Source of the DNA: Dehalococcoidia bacterium UBA6495
Lineage (GTDB): Bacteria > Chloroflexota > Dehalococcoidia > Lucifugimonadales > UBA826
Length of the DNA stretch: 34,656 nucleotides
Assembly (NCBI GenBank): GCA_002435305.1
Contig: DJMH01000024.1
Coordinates: 25,345 to 60,000 of the forward strand
Direction of reading: 5' to 3'
Position numbers and translations under genes: made by a program. Shown piece by piece: positions 16,338 to 24,755 of this stretch. The notes below the pieces were generated by a model that saw nothing but the letters and a program-made list of their open reading frames with translations, was not told the origin of the DNA and searched no databases. How positions within the stretch are numbered: position 1 is the first letter of the stretch; each line of letters begins with the position of its first letter.

Positions 16338-17219
16338 TTAATGCGCTGATGGTAGGTTCAATAAACCTGGCCATAATCCTTCCAGAAGTAACTGCAGTCC
16401 CAAAAATAAAACCACTAAAAGCAGTAATTTCAGAATCCAAAAACTCTTGATTTTCTGCGTTAACCTTGCGCCAATTTGCCCTCCAAGAACCAATCCTAAT
16501 CCACCCCAAACTAACGTTGGGTACCACTCTATATTATGATTGAAAGCATGTGCCGCGGCACCTATCGTGGCATAAAATGAGAGCGAAAAAATAGAAGTGG
16601 CCACTGCCACCTTTACTGGGAATGAAAAAGCGGACACCAATATAGGAGTCCTCAAAAACCCACCGCCGGTACCAAAAAAGCTGGATACAAACCCAAGGAC
16701 CAAATTGAATGTAGTTGCCAAAGATTCATTGAAGCTATACTTGAATATTGTCCCGTCAAAGGCTGTGATTTCCCTTTCTTTGACAGTAAATGATATCCAT
16801 TTAGGAAGAGCAGGTTTTGAGCTTATCTCATTGGTTATACAGTCGGAATCATCCTCTGCTCCGCTGCCCCGAAAAAACATGTGGATAGCCAAGGCTAATA
16901 ATAAAACTCCAAAAAGTGTTCTAAAAACATTACCTGGCATCACATCTAATATGAATGGAGCTAACACGGAGCCCGGAACAGCAGCAATAGCAAATAAAAT
17001 CCCACTCCTCACGTCAATAAAGCCAGATTTTCTATATGCTATAAATCCCGAAATACTATTGATCGATACTAATGCCAGAGAAGTACCAGCAGCTATTTCG
17101 GGATCTTTTGAAAAAAAAAGTATCAATGCTGGAGCTAAAATGAATCCCCCTCCAGCTCCCACCAAAACCCCGTAAATTCCGGTAGATAAACCAAGTATAA
17201 AAAGAATTATTTCAATCAA
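16338..17219 (-). CDS. TauE/SafE-family membrane permease
   Basis: This 293-residue integral membrane protein has about eight hydrophobic segments in two halves, with the glycine-rich repeats characteristic of TauE/SafE: GVLVGAGGGFILAPALIL near the N-terminus and SSFFGTGGGFLRTPILV in the second half. Family members export sulfite, sulfoacetate or other organic anions; many are uncharacterised. A polar loop of about 50 residues links the halves (about 115-165). The start is TTG with a weak GCGAG upstream. It sits 23 nt after aroB and 11 nt before tgt, so it is likely transcribed with the aroK-aroB unit. The substrate is unknown; the context gives no sulfonate gene. Confidence 0.88.
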   Translation of the reverse strand: MIEIILFILGLSTGIYGVLVGAGGGFILAPALILFFSKDPEIAAGTSLALVSINSISGFIAYRKSGFIDVRSGILFAIAAVPGSVLAPFILDVMPGNVFRTLFGVLLLALAIHMFFRGSGAEDDSDCITNEISSKPALPKWISFTVKEREITAFDGTIFKYSFNESLATTFNLVLGFVSSFFGTGGGFLRTPILVSAFSFPVKVAVATSIFSLSFYATIGAAAHAFNHNIEWYPTLVWGGLGLVLGGQIGARLTQKIKSFWILKLLLLVVLFLGLQLLLEGLWPGLLNLPSAH

Positions 17220-17242
17220 GTGTATATCTCGCCAAACAAGTC

Positions 17243-18349
17243 CTATTTACTTAATTGTGAAAGAGCCTCCAACAAAAAGGTTTCTGGAACCTCATTGTTA
17301 GTAACGGCCTTACCAATTTTGCTCAAAAGTACCCAGTTGACTGAACCTCCAACCGTTTTTTTATCTGATTTTATGGCTTCGATAATTTTTTCAGATTCAA
17401 TAGCATCTGAGGTTGTTGGTAAATCATATTGATTCAATACAATCTCCTGTCTCCGCACTTCTTCATCAGACATCATTCCCATCGAATTTGACAGCAATGC
17501 CGCCGCCATCATACCTATACTAACTGCTTCACCATGTAAATATTTTGAATACCCAGTTGTAGATTCTATAGCGTGGCCAACTGTATGACCGTAATTGAGT
17601 AGTATTCTGATCCCTAACGTTTCTTTCTCGTCCTCGGAAACCACTCGTGCTTTAATTGCGACACTTTTCCTTATAATTTCTGTAGATATTTCAGGGTCTA
17701 ATGCAGCTATTTCACTGTGCTTTTCTTCAAATAAATTCAGCAATGATTCGTCTAGAATCAACCCGTGCTTTATAGCCTCAGCCCAACCCGAAGTCAATTC
17801 TCTAGCAGGTAGTGTATTTAAAGTCTCTACGTCAGATAGTACAAACTTTGGTTGATAAAAAGAGCCCACCAGGTTCTTACCTTGCTCCATATCAACGGCA
17901 ACTTTCCCTCCGATGGAAGCATCCATCATGGAAAGCAGGGTCGTGGGCACTTGAGAAAAGGGCATCCCTCTCAAATATGTAGCGGCTACAAATCCAGCCA
18001 AATCTCCAATTACTCCTCCACCCACCGCTACGATCATATGTCCCCTTTCAGCCTTGTGATTGGCTAGCCAGGAATAGATGTGCTTAACTGTGTCCAGATT
18101 CTTGTGATTTTCACCTGACGGGACGAAAAACAGATATGTCGGAATACCAGCTGATTCCATCGAAACCTGAACCCTTCTAGCATGACTGTTAACACCTTCA
18201 TCAGCAACAACATATGCGACTTTAGCGTCATAAACAGTTTTAACTCTTTCCCCGATTTTATCGATTATGCTCCAGCCTACCCATACAGGATATGTAGCGC
18301 TCGAGGTGATTACCTCTGATGCCAAATCATCGTAATTTACTTTTCCCAA
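17243..18349 (-). CDS. aroB: 3-dehydroquinate synthase
   Basis: This 368-residue enzyme converts DAHP to 3-dehydroquinate, the second step of the shikimate pathway, using NAD and a divalent metal. It shows the NAD-binding GGGVIGDLAGFVAATYLRG, the PTTLLSMMDASIGGK segment, KNLVGSFYQP, and metal-site regions GWAEAIKHG, NYGHTVGHAIE and HGEAVSIGM. Length is typical. The TTG start has GGAG about 9 nt upstream and overlaps the end of aroK by 13 nt, so translation is probably coupled. Together the two genes supply adjacent parts of the aromatic amino acid route. Confidence 0.97.
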   Translation of the reverse strand: MGKVNYDDLASEVITSSATYPVWVGWSIIDKIGERVKTVYDAKVAYVVADEGVNSHARRVQVSMESAGIPTYLFFVPSGENHKNLDTVKHIYSWLANHKAERGHMIVAVGGGVIGDLAGFVAATYLRGMPFSQVPTTLLSMMDASIGGKVAVDMEQGKNLVGSFYQPKFVLSDVETLNTLPARELTSGWAEAIKHGLILDESLLNLFEEKHSEIAALDPEISTEIIRKSVAIKARVVSEDEKETLGIRILLNYGHTVGHAIESTTGYSKYLHGEAVSIGMMAAALLSNSMGMMSDEEVRRQEIVLNQYDLPTTSDAIESEKIIEAIKSDKKTVGGSVNWVLLSKIGKAVTNNEVPETFLLEALSQLSK

Positions 18350-18873
18350 CTCACAAGTCTCCTATGAATTTCTTTAGCCACGGCTTCGACATTTTTCCCA
18401 TCTGTTTCCACAATAGCATGAGATCTTTTATAAGCATTTTGTCGGCTACCTAACAATTTCTTAATTCGTTCAAGGGGTTCATCAGAAATGAGCGTAGGTC
18501 TATCGTTATTAACCCCTGTGCTCTCAAATTGCAAATTTAGTCGTTCCAGTATCGTCTCCGGCGAAGCCTTTAACCAGATAATACGACCCGAATTCTCCAT
18601 TATCCCAACATTCACAGGATCTACGGGTACTCCTCCTCCTGTAGATACAATGATGTTAGTACGCGTGGATATTTTTTTTAAACACTCCGTTTCGACTGAT
18701 CTAAAATATTCCTCACCTTCACAACTAAAAATATCTGGTATAGTTTTTCGCTCAATTCCCTCTATCATCAAGTCTATATCTACGAATTCTTTCCCCAATA
18801 AATGGGAAAGTGTTTTCCCTACTGTAGATTTGCCTGAACCAGGAAGGCCTGTCAGATATATATTGCCCTTCAT
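18337..18873 (-). CDS. aroK: Shikimate kinase
   Basis: This 178-residue P-loop kinase phosphorylates shikimate to shikimate 3-phosphate. The Walker A motif is GLPGSGKST (9-17). The shikimate-binding DIDL follows at about 32-35, EEYFRSVE comes later, and the STGGG loop contacts substrate. The lid region contains NNDRPT. It is first in a minus-strand unit with aroB, which it overlaps by 13 nt. The 199-nt region between it and the divergent RNase PH gene should hold both promoters, but I cannot define good -35/-10 pairs there. Confidence 0.96.
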   Translation of the reverse strand: MKGNIYLTGLPGSGKSTVGKTLSHLLGKEFVDIDLMIEGIERKTIPDIFSCEGEEYFRSVETECLKKISTRTNIIVSTGGGVPVDPVNVGIMENSGRIIWLKASPETILERLNLQFESTGVNNDRPTLISDEPLERIKKLLGSRQNAYKRSHAIVETDGKNVEAVAKEIHRRLVSWEK

Positions 18874-19072
18874 AGATCGAACTCTACCTCATTTGCAACA
18901 AAAGCATTCATCCAGTCTACAACAGAAGCAAAACTAGAGATAATTCTAGAAACCAAAGACGTGTTATTTTCCCCTTATCCCTTTAAATTTCGGCTTTAAT
19001 AATCTTCCTAACCGTTTAGTGACAATATAAAATCAAATGACATAAATATTGGAAATTACAAAGGTATACAAC

Positions 19073-19777
19073 TTGAGGCTAGACAATAGAACCGACTACC
19101 AACTTAGGTCTGTGAATTTTGAAAAAAACCCCCTCAGATTCTCACAAGGATCCGTGCTCATTTCCACAGGTTTAACTAAAGTCATATGCACAGCTACTGT
19201 TGAGGAAAAAATTCCTAATTTTTTGGCAGGCACAGGCAAAGGCTGGGTCACTGCGGAATATTCCATGCTCCCCGGCTCTACTTCTCCACGAGTGCCCCGT
19301 GACAATCAAAGGAGGGGAAGAGCTCAGGAAATATCGAGATTGATAGGAAGATCTCTTAGAGCATCCATCGATTTGGAAGGACTCGGGGAGATCACTATCA
19401 CAATTGATTGTGATGTCATCCAGGCCGATGGTGGAACCAGAACAGCCTCAATCACCGGTGGATTTGTGGCCTTAAATTTAGCGGTGAAACAGATGTTAGA
19501 TTCAGGATCTCTTGATGCTTTGCCTACGATAACACCGGTAGCCGCTACAAGTGTGGGTGTATTTGGAGATACAGTGTTGGTGGATTTATGCTACGAGGAA
19601 GATTCCAAAGCCGATGCCGATTTTAATATGGTAATGGCCTCGGATGGTGGAATAGTTGAAATTCAAGGCTCAGCAGAAGGAAACAGGTTTTCAAGAAAAA
19701 TGGTTGACCAAGTCCTCGATGCAGGAGTTGAAGCAATATCAAAGCTTTTCGAGCTGCAAATTAAAGCATTAGAATAA
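19073..19777 (+). CDS. rph: Ribonuclease PH
   Basis: RNase PH is a phosphorolytic 3'-to-5' exoribonuclease that trims tRNA 3' ends. From TTG 19073 the protein has 234 residues, close to the usual 238-245. It opens with RLDNRTDYQLRSV, the family N-terminus, and has GSVLISTGLTKVICTA, MLPGSTSPR, the QADGGTRTASITGG segment and DLCYEEDSKAD. The TTG at 19073 has AAAGG (19060-19064) eight nt upstream. An earlier in-frame TTG at 19049 has no ribosome binding site, so I prefer the later one. No rdgB gene follows, unlike in many bacteria. Two membrane protein genes come next. Confidence 0.95.
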   Translation: MRLDNRTDYQLRSVNFEKNPLRFSQGSVLISTGLTKVICTATVEEKIPNFLAGTGKGWVTAEYSMLPGSTSPRVPRDNQRRGRAQEISRLIGRSLRASIDLEGLGEITITIDCDVIQADGGTRTASITGGFVALNLAVKQMLDSGSLDALPTITPVAATSVGVFGDTVLVDLCYEEDSKADADFNMVMASDGGIVEIQGSAEGNRFSRKMVDQVLDAGVEAISKLFELQIKALE

Positions 19778-19784
19778 TAGTAAA

Positions 19785-20264
19785 ATGAACAAGTCATCCA
19801 TTTTAGTTTGCACCGTCATAGGTTCCATTTTAGTTGCTTCAATCATCGCCTTAAACATTGGTAACAAGCCGTCGAAGATGCCCAAAGGTTCTCCGGCCAG
19901 AACAGTACAAATTTTTCTGGAACATGTTTCCGGTGGGAATTATGATTCCGCATACAATTCCTTGTCTATTGAACTCAAGAAAGCATGTAGTTCCACAGAC
20001 TTCGCCGCTGACAGCTATAACGAAAAAGCCAGGTACTCCCGGTCGACTTTCAAACACCTAACCACGCAGTTGGCCAATTTAGAATCCGTGGTGTTGGTGG
20101 AAGTAATTGAATTGGAACCAGCCTTCCCAATAGGAACGTCGGAAAATTCCTACCAAGAAAAATTCAATCTTGTCAAAGAGAATGGGAATTGGAAAATTAG
20201 CCAACTGCAATTTCCAATTAATTGCCTTACGAAATCGGAAATCCCTAACAAGTCCGATGACTGA
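19785..20264 (+). CDS. Membrane-anchored protein of unknown function, NTF2/DUF4878-like
   Basis: This 159-residue protein has one N-terminal hydrophobic segment (about 5-25) that would anchor it in the membrane, with no lipobox cysteine. The rest would lie outside the cytoplasm. The pattern SPARTVQIFLEHVSGGNYDSAYNSLS, spread over about residues 37-62, and a late WKISQLQFP resemble the small DUF4878/NTF2-like domains of secreted proteins, but the match is weak. Two cysteines (in KKACSS and INCLTK) could form a disulfide. It begins 7 nt after rph and overlaps the next membrane protein gene by 8 nt, so the pair is probably co-translated. No function can be given. Confidence 0.7.
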   Translation: MNKSSILVCTVIGSILVASIIALNIGNKPSKMPKGSPARTVQIFLEHVSGGNYDSAYNSLSIELKKACSSTDFAADSYNEKARYSRSTFKHLTTQLANLESVVLVEVIELEPAFPIGTSENSYQEKFNLVKENGNWKISQLQFPINCLTKSEIPNKSDD

Positions 20265-22062
20265 GGCAGTTGATGTTCTGATTTTTTTCCCATTAGTTAT
20301 ATTAATAAATCTTTGTATTTATCAGTTAATCGCTTTCATAAAAGGTAGTAATTCCGGTCAATCATTGGCTGATCCCGTGAAGCGGCTATATTTCTACATA
20401 ATTTCCGGGGTTGGCTTATCAATGCTTGTGAATGGATTGGAACAATCGTCAATTCACTTGATAGGTTTTTTTGTTTCTTCCTCTCTGTTGGAGACAAGTC
20501 CAGAGCGCGCCGCTTTAGGAATATCATTGCTGGTGATAGGCGGACCTCTGTGGATACTATATTGGAAAAAGATTAACCAGGCGGTATTGAAAAATTCACA
20601 GGAAATTACCTCAGGCATAAGAATTGCATACTTTCTTTTGTGTTTGTCGGTATCTTTCGCCATATCAATAAGTTGCATTTCTGACATCATTTCAGAGACC
20701 TTCCAAGCATCCAGTTTTAATTGGCCAAAAATACCCACTCTAATAATATGGTCGGTGGTCTGGGGTTACCACTTAAAAGTGCTATTGCAAGCCAAACCCT
20801 CGGCTCGTGGAAATAGTCAAAGTCTACGTAACACATTTGTTTACAGCTTCAGTTTTGTTGGATTATTTGTACTGGCTTCAAGTTTAAGCAGTTTAGTTTA
20901 CGTCGCAATCCTCAACGTTATCCAAAATACTGTAGACAATGGAATAATTTTGATTTCCAACGGTAGCCTTGGCTCGTTGAGGTTAACTGTGTCACTACTA
21001 CTAGGTTTTGCGGCATGGTCGGTCCACTGGCTGATTCTAAGGAATAAATTATCAGAACAAGAATATGAACCTTTCTATCTCTACCTAGTTTACATAGTTA
21101 CGGTAGTGTGTTGCATGGTATCAAGCACAATGTTGCTAATGACTCTATTCGGTAAAGTTTTCCAAATTGTAGAAATGGATGGGCGGCAATTTGTATTTAT
21201 TTCCTCAATAAGTACCTTGAGCATCGGGGCCGCTGTTTTGCTTTATCACACAAAGTATGTCCCCAAGAAATACCAAATGACTGATTTATTAAAAAAACCT
21301 AATGCAGCATTGATATTCTCTTTGGCTTTTTTGGGATTAGGGTTCTTGTCTTCAGGATTTTCAGTGCTGATGCACTCAGTGTTGATCTCTCTACTACAAC
21401 TGACCTGGACTGATTTGGTCCAACCAGGTGATTTTTGGAAAGATCCTTTATCCATAGGGGTAAGTTTGGCAATAGTTGGTTGCCTCGTGTGGTACATATC
21501 TTGGAGTAGATTAGCTATACAGACCGCCAATTTTAACGAAAAAGTTACCTATGCCCGCATCTATTTCATGGTGGTCATAGGAATAAGTATTATCTTCACG
21601 GCAGGCGCCATGGCAAGCATTCTATTCATCCTAGTGAAGGATTCTCTTGCCAACGATCTTGGATTCCACACAATTGAATTTTTAATCACCCCTCTGTCCA
21701 TTGGAACGGTTTTAGGGATCGTTATAATCTATCACCGCCAAATATTCGATCGAATACGTCCAAAATCGGAACCGATAATCCAACAACAGCTACAGGGCCC
21801 CCAAACTGCGAGAAAGAGTGTCACTATTTTTAGTCGAGTCGATAATCGTGAATTAATCAAAACCTTGGAGGATCGTTTAGGCTACGATGCTGAAGAAATC
21901 ATATGGACCGCCGAATCAAATTTTGATGGAACTGGCATCAAAGCAGATATCGATGATCTATACAATTCAATAATCAGTTTAGAGGCCAGCAATATACTCT
22001 TAATACAAGCCGGTGAGGAATACAGAATCTATACCTACAAAAGAAATTCATTAGAAGGTTAA
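20257..22062 (+). CDS. Polytopic membrane protein with repeated DUF5671-like units and a soluble C-terminal domain
   Basis: From ATG 20257 the protein has 601 residues. I prefer this start because the upstream part of the frame lies inside the previous gene and the hydrophobic pattern begins here; the overlap is 8 nt. At least five units of about 100 residues repeat. Each has an aromatic-rich first helix (YFYIISGVGL, YFLLCLSVSF, FVYSFSFVGL, YLYLVYIVTV, YFMVVIGISI) and a second with a G-x-x-x-W-like pattern (GGPLWILYW, WSVVWGYH, LGFAAWSVHW, IVGCLVWYISW). This resembles DUF5671, a family known only from sequence. The last 85 or so residues are soluble (ELIKTLEDRLGYDAEEIIW) and unrecognised. No catalytic motif is evident. 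Confidence 0.82.
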   Translation: MTEAVDVLIFFPLVILINLCIYQLIAFIKGSNSGQSLADPVKRLYFYIISGVGLSMLVNGLEQSSIHLIGFFVSSSLLETSPERAALGISLLVIGGPLWILYWKKINQAVLKNSQEITSGIRIAYFLLCLSVSFAISISCISDIISETFQASSFNWPKIPTLIIWSVVWGYHLKVLLQAKPSARGNSQSLRNTFVYSFSFVGLFVLASSLSSLVYVAILNVIQNTVDNGIILISNGSLGSLRLTVSLLLGFAAWSVHWLILRNKLSEQEYEPFYLYLVYIVTVVCCMVSSTMLLMTLFGKVFQIVEMDGRQFVFISSISTLSIGAAVLLYHTKYVPKKYQMTDLLKKPNAALIFSLAFLGLGFLSSGFSVLMHSVLISLLQLTWTDLVQPGDFWKDPLSIGVSLAIVGCLVWYISWSRLAIQTANFNEKVTYARIYFMVVIGISIIFTAGAMASILFILVKDSLANDLGFHTIEFLITPLSIGTVLGIVIIYHRQIFDRIRPKSEPIIQQQLQGPQTARKSVTIFSRVDNRELIKTLEDRLGYDAEEIIWTAESNFDGTGIKADIDDLYNSIISLEASNILLIQAGEEYRIYTYKRNSLEG

Positions 22063-22068
22063 TAGCAA

Positions 22069-22932
22069 ATGGCAACAATACACATTTTAGGGGCTGGTAC
22101 GCCGACACCTACACCTGACAGATTCGGATCATCATTTGCGCTTGAAATCGACGGGGACCTAATAATGATTGACTGTGGTCCATCTGCCACGCATAAATTA
22201 GTTAAAGCCGGTTTATGGCCCACAAAAATAGACTACTTGTTTTTCACTCACCATCATTTTGATCACGATATTGACTATCCGTGCTTCCTTCTATGCAGGT
22301 GGGATCAAAGTATAGGAAACGAAAATATCTTGAAGGTATTTGGCCCCAATTTAACTGAAAAGATAACAAAAGGAATCCTTGATGAATCTATAGGGTTGTT
22401 CGCTCATGATTGGAAAGCACGAGTCAGCCACCCACTGAGCCAAAAGATTCATGTAAACAGAGGTGGGACACTTCCAAGGAAACCTCCACAGGTGGAAGCA
22501 ATTGATATCGGACCCGGTCCCGTATTTAAAGCATCCAATTGGAGTGTCAACAGTGCTCCTGCAAAGCACGTACAACCATATTTGGATTCATTAGCATATC
22601 GGTTTGACACGTCAGACGGGAGTATTGTCTTTACTGGGGATACCGAACCTTGCGACTCGGTCATAGAATTAGCCAAAGATGCGGATTTAATGCTATGTAT
22701 GTGTTGGGACGAACAATCCAATATGAACGACAATGGAGAAAGCGAAGGACAATGTGGCACATTTGGTGCCGCAGAAATGGCTCAGGCCGCCAATGTGAAA
22801 AAATTGGCTTTGGTGCACATAGGCCCCAATTTATCTGATCCTACAGTAATGACTTCGGCAAAATCTGATATCAGTCATATTTTTTCAGGCGAAATTATTT
22901 TTCCTAATGAATTAGATAAGTTATATCTTTAG
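22069..22932 (+). CDS. MBL-fold metallo-hydrolase (ribonuclease Z-like)
   Basis: This 287-residue protein has the metallo-beta-lactamase fold, with a HxHxDH metal motif (H61, H63, D65, H66 in THHHFDHD). Further ligands are likely in PAKHVQPYLDS and FTGDTEP, and the last histidine in LVHIGPN. The opening ILGAGTPTPTPDRFGSSF is typical of RNase Z, arylsulfatase-type and related phosphodiesterases. The flexible exosite arm of true tRNase Z is not evident, so a tRNA-processing role is unproven. It starts 6 nt after the membrane protein gene and its stop is separated from the convergent GNAT gene by a single base. Confidence 0.88.
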   Translation: MATIHILGAGTPTPTPDRFGSSFALEIDGDLIMIDCGPSATHKLVKAGLWPTKIDYLFFTHHHFDHDIDYPCFLLCRWDQSIGNENILKVFGPNLTEKITKGILDESIGLFAHDWKARVSHPLSQKIHVNRGGTLPRKPPQVEAIDIGPGPVFKASNWSVNSAPAKHVQPYLDSLAYRFDTSDGSIVFTGDTEPCDSVIELAKDADLMLCMCWDEQSNMNDNGESEGQCGTFGAAEMAQAANVKKLALVHIGPNLSDPTVMTSAKSDISHIFSGEIIFPNELDKLYL

Positions 22933-22933
22933 A

Positions 22934-23515
22934 TCAATTTGCATGTGGTTCTTCCCAATTAGATCGCAGAACCTCCATTAATATGAAGTCTTGCCCGCCC
23001 CTTTTAACGTTACGAACTAACTTGAAACCGGATTTGGCGAAAGATGCCTGGGCTCTGTAATTCCAGGAAAGAGTGTGTAGATAAACCCTATCTAATTCCA
23101 AAATAGTGAACAAATGTCGCAACAATGTATTAACCGTATCCGTGCCATACCCATTACTCCAGTAATCCTTGTCGCCAATCATTATCCCTACTTCAGCCTG
23201 ACGATTCTGCATATTTAGATCGTAATACATAATATTTCCAATATGAACGCCCTCCAAGGTTTCAACTGCCAACCTTTTTGATCGATAGTTTGGAAATTGC
23301 ATCTCTTCTTTCGAATACCTAAAAAAGTCTTCATAGGACATTGTCATGGGTTTGGTTGCGTCTAACCGAGACAACTCTGGGTCCACCCTCCACGAATATT
23401 CGTTTTGAATATCTTTCACGCGCTTTTCTCGCACACGCACCTTTTCCCCCTCCTCATTAACAAGAGGGAGTTCCTTATTTTCGTCCCTTGACCAGGGAAA
23501 TGCCCTTCTGAACAA
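22934..23515 (-). CDS. GNAT-family N-acetyltransferase
   Basis: This 193-residue protein has the GNAT fold of the RimJ/RimL type, which moves an acetyl group from acetyl-CoA to an amine on a protein or small molecule. The visible features are GNIMYYDLNMQNRQAEVGIMIG (beta 2 to beta 4, shown by the start GNIMYYDL and end VGIMIG), the acetyl-CoA loop DYWSNGYGTD, and the late NYRAQASFAKSGFKLV. About 28 extra residues precede the domain. The ATG at 23515 follows ACGAGG with 5 nt spacing, so the start is supported even though it overlaps the Nudix gene by 41 nt. The acceptor is unknown. Confidence 0.88.
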   Translation of the reverse strand: MFRRAFPWSRDENKELPLVNEEGEKVRVREKRVKDIQNEYSWRVDPELSRLDATKPMTMSYEDFFRYSKEEMQFPNYRSKRLAVETLEGVHIGNIMYYDLNMQNRQAEVGIMIGDKDYWSNGYGTDTVNTLLRHLFTILELDRVYLHTLSWNYRAQASFAKSGFKLVRNVKRGGQDFILMEVLRSNWEEPHAN

Positions 23516-23903
23516 TTTTTACCTCGTTTTCAAATGAAAGGGTATTTGATATGTCACGACTATCTACCCAATCCACAGTATCAAATTCTCCATCATGCCT
23601 AGAGAAATCTCCACCTATAGGTTCCATCAAATAATAATAGACTGTTTTGCGTAATTGTTGACCTGGATAATCGGGATGGTTAGTCACCCAATAGTTTACC
23701 GAGTCAATATATTTACCAAGCTGGACTCTTAATCCCGTCTCTTCTTCAACCTCCCGTAAAGCGGTCTGTCCCCTTGTCTCGTGAGGTTCAGGGGTACCTT
23801 TTGGCAAATTGAAAGATATAGGACAATTCCTACCACACACCACTATAAAGATAGAGTCAGCGTCTTTCCGATAGACTATCCCGCCAGCTGATACCAAATT
23901 CAT
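23475..23903 (-). CDS. Nudix hydrolase
   Basis: With the start at 23903 the protein has 142 residues, the usual size for a single Nudix domain. It hydrolyses a nucleoside diphosphate linked to another group. The Nudix box is complete: GTPEPHE, then seven residues, then REVEEETGL, with the metal-binding glutamates in place. Features outside the box (SAGGIVYRK, the LPKGTPEP approach, and a YYYLMEP strand) are like diadenosine polyphosphate hydrolases of the MutT type. The ATG at 23903 begins just before the first strand. The open frame runs 21 codons further upstream without matching the family. It overlaps the downstream GNAT gene, so they are probably co-expressed. The natural substrate is unknown. 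Confidence 0.9.
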   Translation of the reverse strand: MNLVSAGGIVYRKDADSIFIVVCGRNCPISFNLPKGTPEPHETRGQTALREVEEETGLRVQLGKYIDSVNYWVTNHPDYPGQQLRKTVYYYLMEPIGGDFSRHDGEFDTVDWVDSRDISNTLSFENEVKIVQKGISLVKGRK

Positions 23904-23948
23904 TCTAAATACATTGTAAACCAAAGGGTTGGAGGGGATAACACAGTT

Positions 23949-23976
23949 CTTGTATCTGAAACCCACAACTAGTCAA
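23949..23976 (-). promoter_or_regulatory. Candidate promoter for the Nudix/GNAT pair
   Basis: On the minus strand TTGACT (23971-23976) and TACAAG (23949-23954) are 16 nt apart. Transcription would start near 23942, about 40 nt before the Nudix ATG. It lies back to back with the pyr promoter. Confidence 0.42.
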
Positions 23977-23991
23977 ATAGCGCATGCAACT

Positions 23992-24019
23992 TTGACATTC
24001 GTAATTATGAGTGTATATT
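23992..24019 (+). promoter_or_regulatory. Promoter of the pyrimidine operon
   Basis: A perfect TTGACA (23992-23997) and TATATT (24014-24019) are 16 nt apart. The transcript would begin near 24026 and carry a leader of about 180 nt containing the PyrR hairpin and the terminator. Confidence 0.68.
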
Positions 24020-24050
24020 TAATCTGGAGTGAGCAACTTTGCCCACTGCA

Positions 24051-24083
24051 CCCTTTAAGTCAGTCCAGAGAGTCTGCCAAGGG
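24051..24083 (+). promoter_or_regulatory. PyrR-binding RNA hairpin (anti-antiterminator) in the pyr leader
   Basis: CCCTT (24051-24055) pairs with AAGGG (24079-24083). Inside, CAG (24061-24063) pairs with CTG (24074-24076), enclosing TCCAGAGAGT, which matches the known PyrR-binding consensus loop TCCAGAGAG. Purine-rich bases form the 5' internal bulge. In Bacillus subtilis, PyrR with UMP or UTP stabilises this hairpin, which frees the downstream terminator to form. One position differs: 24073 is T where G or A is usual, giving a U-U mismatch opposite 24064. The operon starts with pyrR, which supports the call. Confidence 0.85.
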
Positions 24084-24129
24084 AGCGAACGCTTCGCGTT
24101 ACCTGTTTGGGTAGCTCGTTTGTTAAATG

Positions 24130-24161
24130 CCTCTTGCCGATCTGGGCAGAGGTTTTTTTTT
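24130..24161 (+). terminator. Intrinsic terminator (attenuator) of the pyrimidine operon leader
   Basis: CCTCT (24130-24134) plus GCC (24136-24138) pair with GGC (24145-24147) plus AGAGG (24148-24152), with T24135 bulged and a six-base loop. Nine T residues follow (24153-24161). It lies 45 nt before the pyrR ATG and 47 nt after the PyrR hairpin, as in PyrR-controlled attenuation. The competing antiterminator likely uses bases of the PyrR hairpin's 3' side and intervening segment, but I did not resolve its exact pairing. Confidence 0.88.
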
Positions 24162-24206
24162 GGAAAATCTACTTCCATATCCTATCCAAGTTCGGCATTA
24201 AAGAAC

Positions 24207-24743
24207 ATGTCTGAAAAAAAGATACAAACAGATGTGCAAATGAAACGAGCATTAACGAGAATTTCCCATGAAATACTCGAAAGAAACTCAGGGGCAAAAG
24301 ATTTAATTCTTGTTGGTATGCATTCTAGGGGGGTCCCTTTAGCCTTCAGAATTAGAGGTTTAATATCCAGCTATGAAGGCCAAACTGTGGATGTCGGTTC
24401 ATTAGACATTGGTTTATACAGAGATGACCTTTCCGTAAAACCTCAGGCAGCTATGAAACCGACTGATATCTCCGTTGACATTAGTGGGCGAATCGTTGTG
24501 ATAGTTGACGATGTTTTATACACGGGCCGATCAATAAGAGCTGCGATGGATGCGATCAACGATTTAGGTAGGCCGAGTCAAATACAACTGGCCGTCCTGA
24601 TAGATAGAGGGCACAGAGAGCTTCCGATACGAGCTGATTTTGTCGGCAAAAATGTGCCGACTTCAAGGGAAGAAGATGTGGAGGTGAAACTTGTGGAAAT
24701 TGACGGTCTTGATGAAGTAGTTATCTCTAGCCCGATCACATAG
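24207..24743 (+). CDS. pyrR: Pyrimidine operon attenuation protein / uracil phosphoribosyltransferase
   Basis: PyrR binds the mRNA leader upstream when UMP or UTP is abundant, causing early termination; many PyrR proteins also make UMP from uracil and PRPP. With the ATG at 24207 it has 178 residues, typical for the family. The PRPP-binding motif VVIVDDVLYTGRS lies at 97-109, and LVGMHSRGVPLA (35-46) is a family signature. The open frame continues upstream through the leader, but that part overlaps the PyrR hairpin and terminator, so the true start is 24207. The Shine-Dalgarno sequence is weak (AAAGA). Its binding site is visible at 24051-24083, which makes this a self-regulated operon. Confidence 0.96.
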   Translation: MSEKKIQTDVQMKRALTRISHEILERNSGAKDLILVGMHSRGVPLAFRIRGLISSYEGQTVDVGSLDIGLYRDDLSVKPQAAMKPTDISVDISGRIVVIVDDVLYTGRSIRAAMDAINDLGRPSQIQLAVLIDRGHRELPIRADFVGKNVPTSREEDVEVKLVEIDGLDEVVISSPIT

Positions 24744-24755
24744 GTGAGGACAAAG

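Noticed and set aside
16327..16527. Extension of tgt by 67 N-terminal residues
   Set aside because: The extension lies almost wholly in the TauE-like gene and matches nothing in Tgt. The ATG at 16326 gives the usual N-terminus.
18874..19072. Promoter pair between aroK and rph
   Set aside because: Only a -10-like TATAAA (19026-19031) stands out, with no acceptable -35 at the right distance on either strand.
24007..24114. Short open frame in the pyr leader that could be a leader peptide
   Set aside because: Its ATG lies upstream of the predicted transcript start, overlapping the promoter, and it has no ribosome binding site. The region is explained by the PyrR hairpin.
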